Shown piece after piece: positions 51,626-61,035 of a stretch of DNA of 64,000 nucleotides. A program made the position numbers and the translations under genes. Source of the stretch: Blastopirellula sediminis. Its GTDB lineage: Bacteria > Planctomycetota > Planctomycetia > Pirellulales > Pirellulaceae. How positions within the stretch are numbered: position 1 is the first letter of the stretch; each line of letters opens with the position of its first letter. The stretch is from NCBI RefSeq assembly GCF_020966755.1, contig NZ_JAJKFT010000010.1, positions 496,001 through 560,000 on the forward strand. The letters run 5' to 3'. Below the pieces are notes generated by a model. That model ran no database searches, was not told the DNA's origin, and saw nothing but the letters and a program-made list of their open reading frames with translations.

Positions 51626-53590
51626 ATGTCAGGGGCAAACATGCATACCCACTGCCATTCGGCCGGCTCGTTCCGGCTCCCCATCCGCACGTTTTTGCTT
51701 TCGCTGGCGGCCTTGCTGGTCGCCGGAAACGTCAGCTTCGGCCAGGAGTCTCGCACCTGGACCGACAGCACCGGCAAGTTCACGATCGTAGGAAAGATTT
51801 CGTCGAACGACGGCAAGACGCTCCGCATCGAAAAGAGCGACGGCAAGGTCGTTGCGATTCCGGTCGACAAGCTGAGCAAAGCGGACCAGGAGTTCCTCGC
51901 GAAAGCCGCCGCCGAGAATCCGTTCCAGGAAGAGGAAGCGAGTCCGTTTCAACCCGAAGCGCCGGCGATGAAAAACGATGACGCCGACGACGATCCATCC
52001 CCCGCCGCGGCCAGCGGCGAACCTCGCAACGTCAACATCCGCCTGAACAACGTTCGCAAAGTGGCGATGCAGCCGCAGAAGGATGAGTTCGGCATCGAAG
52101 TGACGCCCCCGGCGGCCGTCAAGTTTCGCACCAAGCCGACGAGCGTTCCTCCCACACTGCAGTTCTTCGATGGTCTCGATGAGATGGAGGTTAGCGCCAA
52201 CGGCCGCGTCTTGCTGAGCTTCGGGTGCGACGTTCGCCATATCCGCCGTGACAATCCCAGACTGGTCGAAGGGCTTACCGACGATCAGCGTATTCAGCGC
52301 TACGTGCTGATCGACGCCGCCAGCGGCAAGACTTTGTCGGAAGGGAAGTACGCCGGCGATTCGTACAAAGTCTTCGCGCTGCATGACGACGGCGTCCGCT
52401 TCGCCGTTCGCAAAACGGTCTGGGGCCATGGCAAGTCGGGGGTTCTCGAAATCTGGGCCTTCAACGGTCCCAAGACGATCCTGCGTGGGTTCCGCTTAGA
52501 GCCGTTCGCCGAGGTCTCCTGGGATCCTGAAAAAGACGTCGATTGGGCCGAATTCGTCGGCGACCGCTTACTGGTCGGCAACGGCAAAATTGTGATGGCG
52601 CTCAACGCCACCGACTACCGACCGCAGTACCAACTGGAAATGAACGGACGGCCGACGATCACGCCGGACAAGAAGCATGCGATCTTCTTTAAGGACAAGA
52701 ACCTGGCCGTGCTCGACGTCGCCACCGGCAAGATCGTTTGCGCCATGCCGTTCGACTCGAACTTCGCTCCCACGATGGGAATCGATCCGCAGGGGAAATC
52801 GCTCGTCTGTCTCTCGGGCAACGAACTGACGAAGTTCAACTTGCAGAATGGACAAGTCGAGATGCAATTCACGACCACCATGTCGGCGCAACAGGCCCGT
52901 GGGTTGATCGTGCTGAATGAGCGTTACTTTCTGACCCCCAATGGCGAATTGTTCGACATGCAAGATCAGATCAAGGTCTGGTCGTTCACCGGCGCCGCCA
53001 AGATTCGCCAGCTTGGCGATACGACCATTTTCTACAAGGGAGAAGGAAACCGAGCCGACGGCGCGATCGTCTGCCAACAGTTGCCCGGCGAAAAGCTGGC
53101 CGCTCACTTGGATCAGTTGACGAAGCAGCCTGGCTTTTTCTGCCTGGAGCCTGGCGTCAAAGTCCGGCTCGACGTCGAAGGACTTCCTGATCCGCAAAAG
53201 AAGCAAGAGATCCTCGCGTCTCTCTTCAAGAAGCTGGAAGCGAACGGCGCCATCGTCGATCCCAACGGCCAGGTGGTCTTGAAAGCGTCGGTCGAAAGCA
53301 AAGGACCGAAAGAAGTCCGCTTCTTCGGCGGCGGCAACGTCACCTTCCAAGAGTTTTTGTCAAAGCTGGAAATGACTTTCCAAGGAAAGACCGTCTGGTC
53401 GCGAAGCGGCAACAACATCCCCGGCATCTTGCAATATGACCAGGTCGAAGGGATGGCGGCCGCCGCGGCCAAACATAATCACCCCAGCTATTACCTCTTT
53501 GAACACGCGGTGATCCCCCGCAAAGTAGCCAGACCAGCGGAAGGAAACGAAGTTGGGGCGACGAAGGTTACGGTCAACGGCCTGCAATAG
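51626..53590 (+). CDS. SHD1-domain secreted protein, paralog 2
   Basis: 654 aa, a full-length paralog of the preceding gene. The ATG at 51626 is followed by a His-rich, then hydrophobic, leader (FLLSLAALLVAGNVSFGQ). The SHD1 domain spans RTWTDSTGKFTIVGKISSND to IPVDKLSKADQEFLAKAAAE (~36-85). The acidic NPFQEEEASPFQPEAP linker and the propeller with HDDGVRFAVRKTVWGHGKSG and FVGDRLLVGN follow, each aligning to paralog 1. A tandem duplication is evident. It may bind polysaccharide or protein partners at the envelope; nothing catalytic is visible. Confidence 0.82.
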   Translation: MSGANMHTHCHSAGSFRLPIRTFLLSLAALLVAGNVSFGQESRTWTDSTGKFTIVGKISSNDGKTLRIEKSDGKVVAIPVDKLSKADQEFLAKAAAENPFQEEEASPFQPEAPAMKNDDADDDPSPAAASGEPRNVNIRLNNVRKVAMQPQKDEFGIEVTPPAAVKFRTKPTSVPPTLQFFDGLDEMEVSANGRVLLSFGCDVRHIRRDNPRLVEGLTDDQRIQRYVLIDAASGKTLSEGKYAGDSYKVFALHDDGVRFAVRKTVWGHGKSGVLEIWAFNGPKTILRGFRLEPFAEVSWDPEKDVDWAEFVGDRLLVGNGKIVMALNATDYRPQYQLEMNGRPTITPDKKHAIFFKDKNLAVLDVATGKIVCAMPFDSNFAPTMGIDPQGKSLVCLSGNELTKFNLQNGQVEMQFTTTMSAQQARGLIVLNERYFLTPNGELFDMQDQIKVWSFTGAAKIRQLGDTTIFYKGEGNRADGAIVCQQLPGEKLAAHLDQLTKQPGFFCLEPGVKVRLDVEGLPDPQKKQEILASLFKKLEANGAIVDPNGQVVLKASVESKGPKEVRFFGGGNVTFQEFLSKLEMTFQGKTVWSRSGNNIPGILQYDQVEGMAAAAAKHNHPSYYLFEHAVIPRKVARPAEGNEVGATKVTVNGLQ

Positions 53591-53618
53591 CCGAATCGGC
53601 CTAAAAATGACGATTCTT

Positions 53619-53654
53619 GCGGGAAACGGGTAACGCCGTTTCCCGCCTTTTTTG
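53619..53654 (+). terminator. Intrinsic terminator after the SHD1 pair
   Basis: GCGGGAAACGG pairs perfectly with CCGTTTCCCGC across a 6-base loop and leads into a C plus six T. It lies 28 bases past the stop. Confidence 0.92.
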
Positions 53655-53804
53655 GCATCATGTTGTGTACAAAAGCACGTTCTCGTGCCAAGATTGAACT
53701 GCGGAAACTTGTTTCCTCACCCCCGCAAAATGCCCCCCAGACGGCTGGCTTTAGAATTAAGGTCAGCCCCTTTGTTCAATCGACGCAACCGTAGGAGCGC
53801 GTGG

Positions 53805-56800
53805 ATGTCGTATTCGGGAAGACTGCGTCTGGCCGCAGTTAGTTGTCTGTTACTTTGCGCCGCTTCGACATTCGCCCAACGTCCGGCCGCTTACAAGCTT
53901 GAGATTCGCCCTCACTGGTTCGCCGGCGACGCCTACTGCTGGTACAAGAACGATCTCGCCGACGGCAAATCAGAGTACGTGCTGGTCGACGCCGAGAAAG
54001 GGGAGCGCCGCGCGGCGTTCGATCATGCTCGCCTCGCGACCGCGCTCGCTGCGGCCGGCGTTAACAACGCCGCGGCCGATCGGTTGCCGCTACAACGACT
54101 TTTCTTTTCCGACGACGCACAACAGATCTTCTTCCAGGCGGGGGACAAATCGTGGAACTGCGACCTGACGACCTACGCGCTGACCCCGGCCGACGCCGCA
54201 CTGTTTAAGACTGAACAAGAAACCGAACGCCGCATGACGCGCTCTCCGAGCGAACACTCGGAATCGTCGATGACGTTGACGTTTCGTAATCGTCTCAACG
54301 AACCCGTGGAGATCCTCTGGATCGACACCTCAGGCAGCCCCGCGCCGTACGGTATCCTCGGTCCTGGCGAAGAGCGGGCGCAACAGACCTACGCGGGACA
54401 CGTCTGGGAAGCGCGGACGCTCAAGGGAGAAGTCGTCTCCATCTTCAAAGCGGCGCGTGATGCGACCACCGCGACCATCCAGCGTACCGAGCGTCGCTTT
54501 CGGGGTGGTCCCTCACGCGGCGATCGTACGCCGCGCGACCGTTCTCCCGATGGTAAGTGGACGGCGTCGATTCGCGATGGCAACGTGATTCTTCGCAATG
54601 CCGAAAGCGGCGAAGAGACGGCCCTCACCTCCGACGGAGACGTCCAGGTTTCGTACGGTCAGTTGCAATGGTCGCCTGACTCGCAGACGCTGATCGCGAT
54701 GAAGATCACCCCTGGCGATCGAACGGAAGTCCATCGCGTCGAGTCTTCTCCCAAGGAAGGTGGTCAGGCCCGACTGCATACCGATCGTTATCCTCTTCCC
54801 GGCGACAAGTTCGACGCGTTCAAACTGCACCTGTTTGACGTCGCCAAAAAGCAGGAGATCCCCTGCGACGCCGATGCGGTCGACTTCGGCATGCCGCGGC
54901 TCCGCTTTCATGGCGAAACGGCGACCTACGAGCAAGTCGATCGCGGGCACCAACGTTTCCGCCTGGTCGAAATCAACTTGCGGACCGGCGGCGTTCGCAA
55001 TCTGGTGGACGAAAAATCGAAGACGTTCATCTGGACGATTCATACCGAAGGGAATGGCGTTCGCCCGATCACGTGGCTCGGCGATGATGAGTTCATCTAC
55101 TGCTCCGAACAAGATGGCTGGCGGCATCTCTATCTGTACGACGCCAAGTCGGGCCAGCTGAAAAACCAAATCACCAAAGGAGAGTGGGTCGTTCGCGGCA
55201 TCGATCGGATCGACGAAGAGTCGCGACAAATGTGGTTTCACGCCAGCGGCATGAACGCGGGACAAGATCCCTACTTCGTGCAATACTACCGCATCAATCT
55301 CGACGGAACCGGCCTGACGGCGCTGACCGACGGGAACGGCACGCACGATATTCACTACTCGCCAACCAGCAAGTATCTGATCGATCGCTACTCGCGCGTC
55401 GACATGCCGCCGAAGCACGAGCTGCGCCGTGCGAGCGACGGGTCGCTCGTCTGTGCGCTCGAAGAGGGAGACATTTCGCAGCTGCTTGCGGATGGCCTCC
55501 GACTACCGCAGGCGTTCGTCGCCAAAGGACGTGACGGCCAGACCGACATCTGGGGCAACATCTACTTGCCGCGCGACTACGATCCGATCAAGAAGTACCC
55601 GGTGATCGAAGACATCTACGCCGGACCGCATGACTTTCACACTCCCAAGAACTTTAGCACGCGGGAATACTATCGCGATTTGCATGACCTCGGTTTCATC
55701 GTCGTGAAGCTCGACGGGATGGGAACCGCCGGTCGCTCGAAAGCGTTTCATGACGTTTGCTTTCATAACCTGAAAGACGCCGGCTTCCCGGATCGCATCG
55801 CGTGGTTGAAAGCGGTCGCCGAAAAAGAGCCGGGGCTCGATCTGTCGCGCGTCGGCATCTACGGCACCTCGGCCGGCGGACAGAACGCCGCTGCGGCGGT
55901 GCTGTTCCATCCCGACTTCTACAAGGTCGCCGTCGCGTCATGCGGGTGTCATGACAACCGGATGGATAAGGCTTCGTGGAACGAACAATGGATGGGCTAT
56001 CCGGTCGGTCCGCAGTACTCGGCCTGCTCGAACATCGACAACGCCGCCAAGCTGCAAGGTTCGCTGATGCTGATCGTCGGCGAGATGGATAGCAACGTTC
56101 CGCCGGAGTCGACGCTTCGTTTCGCCGATGCGCTAATCAAAGCGGACAAAGATTTCGATCTGTTGGTCATCCCAGGCCTGGGACATTCGGATGGCGGTTC
56201 CTACGGCCGCCGTCGTCGCAATCAGTTCTTTGTCGAACATCTGCTCGACGAGAAACGTCCCAACCACAACGCCCAGACGAAAGCCCCGCAGCCGGACTAT
56301 GCGATCGACTGGAAGCGAATCGAAGGCGCCGCCAATCGGGTCGGCCGGCTCACCGAACGTTTCAATGCGGACCAGGGAAGCCTCCGTCGCCGCTACACGC
56401 TCCGCGAATCTCCCGCTCGTCAGCAGCGGATGCTCAGTTTCTACAGCGATTGGCTGAAAAAGCTCGACGCGTACGACGTGAAGAACCTGACGCCGGAAGA
56501 ACAGGAGCCATTCGCCCACTTGCGTGGCGAAGTCGCCTCTCGCTTGGACGAAGTCGCCAACGACCAGCGTGATTCGACCGAGTTGGCGGAGCTCTTCCCC
56601 TTCGCCCCGACGATCATTCCGCTGGTCGAAGCCCGGCAAGCGTTTGAAAAAATCGATCCGCAACAAGCGGCGGCCGACGTCGTGCGCATCGCCGAGCAAA
56701 CCGAAATGGCCCGTCAGCAAATCGCTCCCAAGTTGGCTTCGTACGAACCGCGACAGGTCGTCTCGGCCTATCACCGCGCGATGCGATTGCAAGCGGCGCT

Positions 56801-58358
56801 GTTGGAATGGTATCAATTCTACGACAGCTACGATCCGCTCTTCACCTGGTGGGTGAAACAGCCGATGGCCGACGCTGAGGCGAAACTGACCGCCTACGTC
56901 GAATTGTTGAAATCGGCTGCGCCGGAACAAAAAGAGAACGACGTGAAAATGGCGAGCCCTGCGCCGGACGATGCAGCCCTGCAAGCGATTGTCGCCGCCG
57001 CTCCGGCGGTGCAAGACGCACCGGCGATGGAGCCGCTCTTGGCGCCGCCGGTCGGACGTCTGGAAGCGGCGATTCGCGTCTATCGCCAAGACGCTTCACA
57101 CTGGGGCGGGCGACGCAACAAGGAGATGAGCGACAGCGAACGTGCGGCGATGTTCGCCCAGTGGCGGGAAACGCTCGATCAATTCCAATTCGAAAGCCTC
57201 TCGCATGACGAGCAGATCGACTACGTCCTCTTCAAGAATGAACTCGACTATCAAATCCAACTCGCTGATCTAAAGAGCCGCGGCGTCGATACGCTTGGTT
57301 CGGAAAGCGCTGACGAAAGCGGCATCAAGGGAATCCCCGTTGGACGCGAGCGACTGTTGCTCGAACTGCAGCACGAGATGATTCCCTACTCGCCCGAACA
57401 ATTGATGGAAATCGCTGAGCAGGAATATGCCTGGTGCCGCGCTGAGATTTTGAAGGCGTCGCGCGAGATGGGCTGCGGCGACGATTGGCAAGCGGCGGTC
57501 GAGAAGGTGAAGCGGATGCATGTCGCCCCTGGCGAGCAGCCGCAGTTGATCAAGATGCTCTCTGACGAAGCGATCGCGTTTTTGAAAGAGCAGGAGCTGA
57601 TGTCGATTCCGCCGCTCGCCGAAGAGACCTGGCGGATGGAAATGATGACGCCGGAGCGGCAGCTCGTGAATCCCTTCTTCACCGGCGGCGAAGTGATCAG
57701 CGTGTCGTTTCCGACCGACACGATGACGCACAAAGACAAGCTGCAAAGCCTGCGCGGCAACAACATCCCGTTCGCCCGCGCGACTGTCCATCACGAACTG
57801 ATCCCTGGCCATCACATGCAGGGCTTCATGAACGATCGCTATCGCTCCTATCGCGAAACGTTCCGCACGCCCTTCTGGCTAGAAGGCTGGGCGCTCTACT
57901 GGGAAATGCTCCTCTACGACAAGGGCTTTCCCAAGTCGCCTGAAGATCGGATCGGCTTCCTGGTCTGGCGTTCGCATCGTTGTGCGCGAATCACCTTCTC
58001 GCTCGGCTTTCACCTGGGCAAGCTGACGCCGCAGCAATGCGTCGATCTGCTGGTCGCGCGAGTTGGCTTTGAACCAGCGAACGCCGCGGCCGAAGTGCGG
58101 CGTTCGGTCGGAACCGGCTATCCGCCTCTTTACCAGGCAGGCTACATGCTCGGCGGCTTGCAGTTCCGTTCGCTCCATCGCCAGCTGGTCGATTCAGGCC
58201 AGATGACCGATCGCCAGTTCCACGACGCAATCATGCAGCAGAACTTCGCCCCGGTCTCGCTAGTCCGCGACATCCTGATGCAAAAAGAACTGACCGCCGA
58301 ATATCGCCCGGCGTGGAATTACTACGAGTTCGAGAAAACGGAAACGGCGGCGAATTAA
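53805..58358 (+). CDS. S9 prolyl-oligopeptidase with VHL-beta domain fused to DUF885 metallopeptidase
   Basis: 1517 aa from the ATG at 53805 with RBS GTAGGAG; the frame open from 53652 adds only unconserved residues. A signal peptide covers ~1-24 (MSYSGRLRLAAVSCLLLCAA). Residues ~155-212 match a von Hippel-Lindau beta domain: LTFRNRLNEPVEILWIDTSG, then PYGILGPGEE and YAGHVWEARTLKGE. A DPP-IV N-terminal propeller follows (~235-585). The S9 hydrolase domain (~590-830) keeps the triad: S689 (GTSAGG), D762 (GEMDSNVP) and H794 (GLGHSDGG). After a helical linker the DUF885 domain (~1085-1510) contains HHELIPGHH (H1330, E1331, H1336) and EGWALYWEM. Two separate peptidases in one periplasmic chain are rare. 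Confidence 0.9.
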   Translation: MSYSGRLRLAAVSCLLLCAASTFAQRPAAYKLEIRPHWFAGDAYCWYKNDLADGKSEYVLVDAEKGERRAAFDHARLATALAAAGVNNAAADRLPLQRLFFSDDAQQIFFQAGDKSWNCDLTTYALTPADAALFKTEQETERRMTRSPSEHSESSMTLTFRNRLNEPVEILWIDTSGSPAPYGILGPGEERAQQTYAGHVWEARTLKGEVVSIFKAARDATTATIQRTERRFRGGPSRGDRTPRDRSPDGKWTASIRDGNVILRNAESGEETALTSDGDVQVSYGQLQWSPDSQTLIAMKITPGDRTEVHRVESSPKEGGQARLHTDRYPLPGDKFDAFKLHLFDVAKKQEIPCDADAVDFGMPRLRFHGETATYEQVDRGHQRFRLVEINLRTGGVRNLVDEKSKTFIWTIHTEGNGVRPITWLGDDEFIYCSEQDGWRHLYLYDAKSGQLKNQITKGEWVVRGIDRIDEESRQMWFHASGMNAGQDPYFVQYYRINLDGTGLTALTDGNGTHDIHYSPTSKYLIDRYSRVDMPPKHELRRASDGSLVCALEEGDISQLLADGLRLPQAFVAKGRDGQTDIWGNIYLPRDYDPIKKYPVIEDIYAGPHDFHTPKNFSTREYYRDLHDLGFIVVKLDGMGTAGRSKAFHDVCFHNLKDAGFPDRIAWLKAVAEKEPGLDLSRVGIYGTSAGGQNAAAAVLFHPDFYKVAVASCGCHDNRMDKASWNEQWMGYPVGPQYSACSNIDNAAKLQGSLMLIVGEMDSNVPPESTLRFADALIKADKDFDLLVIPGLGHSDGGSYGRRRRNQFFVEHLLDEKRPNHNAQTKAPQPDYAIDWKRIEGAANRVGRLTERFNADQGSLRRRYTLRESPARQQRMLSFYSDWLKKLDAYDVKNLTPEEQEPFAHLRGEVASRLDEVANDQRDSTELAELFPFAPTIIPLVEARQAFEKIDPQQAAADVVRIAEQTEMARQQIAPKLASYEPRQVVSAYHRAMRLQAALLEWYQFYDSYDPLFTWWVKQPMADAEAKLTAYVELLKSAAPEQKENDVKMASPAPDDAALQAIVAAAPAVQDAPAMEPLLAPPVGRLEAAIRVYRQDASHWGGRRNKEMSDSERAAMFAQWRETLDQFQFESLSHDEQIDYVLFKNELDYQIQLADLKSRGVDTLGSESADESGIKGIPVGRERLLLELQHEMIPYSPEQLMEIAEQEYAWCRAEILKASREMGCGDDWQAAVEKVKRMHVAPGEQPQLIKMLSDEAIAFLKEQELMSIPPLAEETWRMEMMTPERQLVNPFFTGGEVISVSFPTDTMTHKDKLQSLRGNNIPFARATVHHELIPGHHMQGFMNDRYRSYRETFRTPFWLEGWALYWEMLLYDKGFPKSPEDRIGFLVWRSHRCARITFSLGFHLGKLTPQQCVDLLVARVGFEPANAAAEVRRSVGTGYPPLYQAGYMLGGLQFRSLHRQLVDSGQMTDRQFHDAIMQQNFAPVSLVRDILMQKELTAEYRPAWNYYEFEKTETAAN

Positions 58359-58447
58359 CTCCGCCGCCGTCGTAGATTCTGCATTCAACTCGTAGGTTGG
58401 GTGCAGCGAAGCGCAACCCAACAATGCGGTCGCCAGGGGATCGTGGT

Positions 58448-60283
58448 CTAACGTCCCAGAACCGGCTCGAGCCACATCGCCCAGTCGTTGTCCTTGCCGT
58501 CGCCGCCATCTTCGACGACCAGTTCCAGCCGTGCGACGTCGACCACTTCGACCCAGAAGTCATGTAGCCGCCCTGGTTCGATCTTTGGGCTGCGGTAGAG
58601 TTCTTTGCCGTCGGCGTTGATCACGAAGACGACCGAGCCGCGCGTTCCGGCGATGCCGACCGTTCCCGAGAAATTCTGCCAGGCGCCTCCCAGGTCGTAC
58701 GTATGCTGCGCCGGAGCATGCGCCCAAATGCCGTGGCGGAAAATTCGGCCGCGAGCTTCCAGCAGCAGTTGATCGTTTGGAGCGTGATCGTAGGCGGGAG
58801 GACCATAGCCGACATGCGCCGTCTCCGGTTGGCAATCGGAAAGCGGAACTTCGGTCACTTCCTTCGGCACGTAGAGAGGCGAGATGTGGGGACGTTTCGC
58901 TTCGCGCGGCGCCGCCAAACGCTTGGCGACTTCGGCGACCAGCGAGTCGCCAGAGCCTTGCAGCTTCTCGCAAATCTCAGCAATCTGCTTCTTGTCGCGC
59001 GACTTGACCGCTTCGATCAGCAGCGTCAGTTCCAGCTTTTGCTGGATCGTGTGCAGCTGCGGCTTCCCTTTTCCATCGGTCGTCAGGTCAAAGCCCCAAC
59101 GCGAGCTGTCGCCGGCATAGGTCGAAGCGGCGCCGTTCACCTGGCAGACGTCGATCCGAATCCGGCCGTGAAAATTCGGCTTCAGCGGACGATAGCGCAA
59201 CGTGAACTCGCCCGCTTCGTTCGGCACGGCGACCGCGGTGAACGCGTCATAGTTGCTATGTCCGTCCGGATCGAGATATCCGAGCACGGCATAGGGGGGC
59301 GGATTCGCCGTAACGCGACCGGTCAGTTGCACCGCGCCGTCCACTTCTTCAACCTTGACGATGTCGACCTTCGCGTCGCTCTTCGCGCTGAGTCCTTTGA
59401 TCGAACCGGAAAACTGCGGGTGCGAAGCCAACTTCAAGCCATTGGCCAACGTCAAGAAGGTGCCGCGACCTTCGCCGCGAAGGTTGTCGCCGTAGCTGCG
59501 ATTGCCCGATCCCATCAGCGCGGTGCCGAACATCTGCTGTTCGTCCGGACGCTGCTGACAGTGGGGGAGTCCCAGCGCATGTCCCAGTTCATGGCAGACG
59601 CCGCCGATGAAAATTGAGTTGTACTTGCCGATCGAGATGTTTCCGTACTGACCGTCGCGAACGTTGTCTCCTTTGTTGGAAAGCGACTGCAAGTCGAGAA
59701 TCGGCGAATCGACTTGCCACGCGTTGCCGCCAGTCGGCGTTCCGCTAGCGTAGTAGGGACTGTTCTGGCGAATGGTCCGCTCTTCCGGATTCCAGTTCGA
59801 CATGTTGCAGAAGATGACGATCGTCTCTTCGTCCGGATTGATTCCGGCCTCACGCAGAGGAGGAACGCACTCTTGGCGAATGCGTCGACCATCGGGCGTG
59901 TCGTATTGAGCGTAAGGACCTTCCCCCGTCACGACATGAATGTTAACCAGGCCGTCCTCTTTCAGATCAAACTGAATCGTCCGCTCGCCGAACCCGAGTC
60001 GCTTCATCTCGGTTGCGTAGAAGTTTTGGATATCGAGCAGGATCGCCGACAGACGCTCGCGATAGAGCGGGGCCGGTTCGCGATCGTTGGGAGTCCAGTA
60101 GACGACGTGCAGCTTGCGATTGCCGGCGACCGGTTCTTCTTGCTCCCACTTCTCCAGGATCTTCATCGCCTGGGGAACGAGCAGGTCAATCTCCTCTTGC
60201 GGAGTCGGATCAGCGGCCGCGACCAGCGACGCGAGGGTGATAACAAACGGAGTGCAAAACGCGACAATCTTGGTTCGCAGCAT
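58448..60283 (-). CDS. Secreted metzincin-type protease with NPCBM domain
   Basis: 611 aa from the ATG at 60283 (MLRTKIVAFCTPFVITLASLVAAA signal; earlier in-frame codons lack support). The catalytic domain (~25-300) contains the zinc motif CHELGHALGLPHC, H231-E232-x-x-H235-x-x-G-x-x-H241, the extended metzincin HExxHxxGxxH type. A beta domain follows (~320-410; TGRVTANPPPYAVLGYLDPDG). The C-terminal ~480-611 is an NPCBM carbohydrate-binding module (GHPPAYDHAP-like; EARGRIFRHGIWAHAPAQHTYDLGG and VVDVARLELVVEDGGDGKDNDWAMW). A glycoprotein-cutting or polysaccharide-bound protease is inferred. No regulatory site is seen. Confidence 0.85.
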   Translation of the reverse strand: MLRTKIVAFCTPFVITLASLVAAADPTPQEEIDLLVPQAMKILEKWEQEEPVAGNRKLHVVYWTPNDREPAPLYRERLSAILLDIQNFYATEMKRLGFGERTIQFDLKEDGLVNIHVVTGEGPYAQYDTPDGRRIRQECVPPLREAGINPDEETIVIFCNMSNWNPEERTIRQNSPYYASGTPTGGNAWQVDSPILDLQSLSNKGDNVRDGQYGNISIGKYNSIFIGGVCHELGHALGLPHCQQRPDEQQMFGTALMGSGNRSYGDNLRGEGRGTFLTLANGLKLASHPQFSGSIKGLSAKSDAKVDIVKVEEVDGAVQLTGRVTANPPPYAVLGYLDPDGHSNYDAFTAVAVPNEAGEFTLRYRPLKPNFHGRIRIDVCQVNGAASTYAGDSSRWGFDLTTDGKGKPQLHTIQQKLELTLLIEAVKSRDKKQIAEICEKLQGSGDSLVAEVAKRLAAPREAKRPHISPLYVPKEVTEVPLSDCQPETAHVGYGPPAYDHAPNDQLLLEARGRIFRHGIWAHAPAQHTYDLGGAWQNFSGTVGIAGTRGSVVFVINADGKELYRSPKIEPGRLHDFWVEVVDVARLELVVEDGGDGKDNDWAMWLEPVLGR

Positions 60284-60498
60284 GACTATTTCTGGCGAAG
60301 GTGGGGAGGGCAATCAAGGAAGGCAGGAGGCGGGTTCCGGACCGCCTACCGTTCATTCTACGTCCCACTTCATTTCCAGATAGTTTCTTCTCAACGCGGT
60401 TTGTCGCGACTTTCTCTCTATTAGGCCGCCATTTGCGCCAATTCCGCTCCCGTTTCTCAAGTTGGGGGTTCGTCTTTGCGGGAAAGGAGGGACGCCCG

Positions 60499-60897
60499 CT
60501 AGAAGTCGACCCCGACGTGCCACTTCACGTCGTGCCGCTCGGCTCGCTTGAGCAGCGCTTGCCACTCGCGGAGTTCGATTGCGATTCTGTCGCTGTCGCC
60601 GACGCAGTTCGGCTGCGCGATTACATGCGCCAGCAAAGCGGCGATCGTCGCCAAACCTTCCGCCGCCGCGAACCAGGTTTCCTGAGGGAGGTCGAACTCT
60701 TCCCCCAGTTCGTCTTCGTCATCCAAAAAGAAGTCGGTCTCGTCGGCGCCTTGGCCAAAGAAATCGGCGAGCGGCGTCACTCCCAGCGCCCGCGCGATTA
60801 CGGTCAGATCATCTTCACGCTCGGTCAGCGCCTCGCCATGGACGTAGGGAAGAATGTCGGGAATCTCGCGGCGGAGGACGATCATCAGGGTGGGCAT
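60499..60897 (-). CDS. Small acidic hypothetical protein
   Basis: 132 aa from the ATG at 60897 (MPTLMIVLRREIPDIL); a longer frame to 60948 adds unconserved residues. The composition is acidic with DETDFFLDDEDELGEEFDLPQETWF (~55-80) in the middle and a helical C-terminus (AIELREWQALLKRAERHDVKWHVGVDF). No TM helix or signal peptide. A cytoplasmic protein of unknown function; the hydrophobic motif LPYVHGEALTER may be part of a small alpha/beta fold. It stands alone between two unrelated minus-strand genes. Confidence 0.55.
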   Translation of the reverse strand: MPTLMIVLRREIPDILPYVHGEALTEREDDLTVIARALGVTPLADFFGQGADETDFFLDDEDELGEEFDLPQETWFAAAEGLATIAALLAHVIAQPNCVGDSDRIAIELREWQALLKRAERHDVKWHVGVDF

Positions 60898-60993
60898 AAG
60901 GAATCGCAATTGCGAAAGAAGATAGTTGGAGCGAACGAACGCCTCCAAATTTACCCGATGGCCCGCTCTTCGTCAGGAGGAATCAAGAAACGG

Positions 60994-61027
60994 AAAAGGC
61001 GCCGGGAAACCAAGGTCTCCCGACGCC
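60994..61027 (-). terminator. Terminator of the SPFH gene
   Basis: On the minus strand GGCGTCGGGA pairs with TCCCGGCGCC (one G-T pair) and leads into TTTTCCGTTTC. It lies 9 bases past the stop. Confidence 0.75.
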
Positions 61028-61035
61028 CTTCAGAT

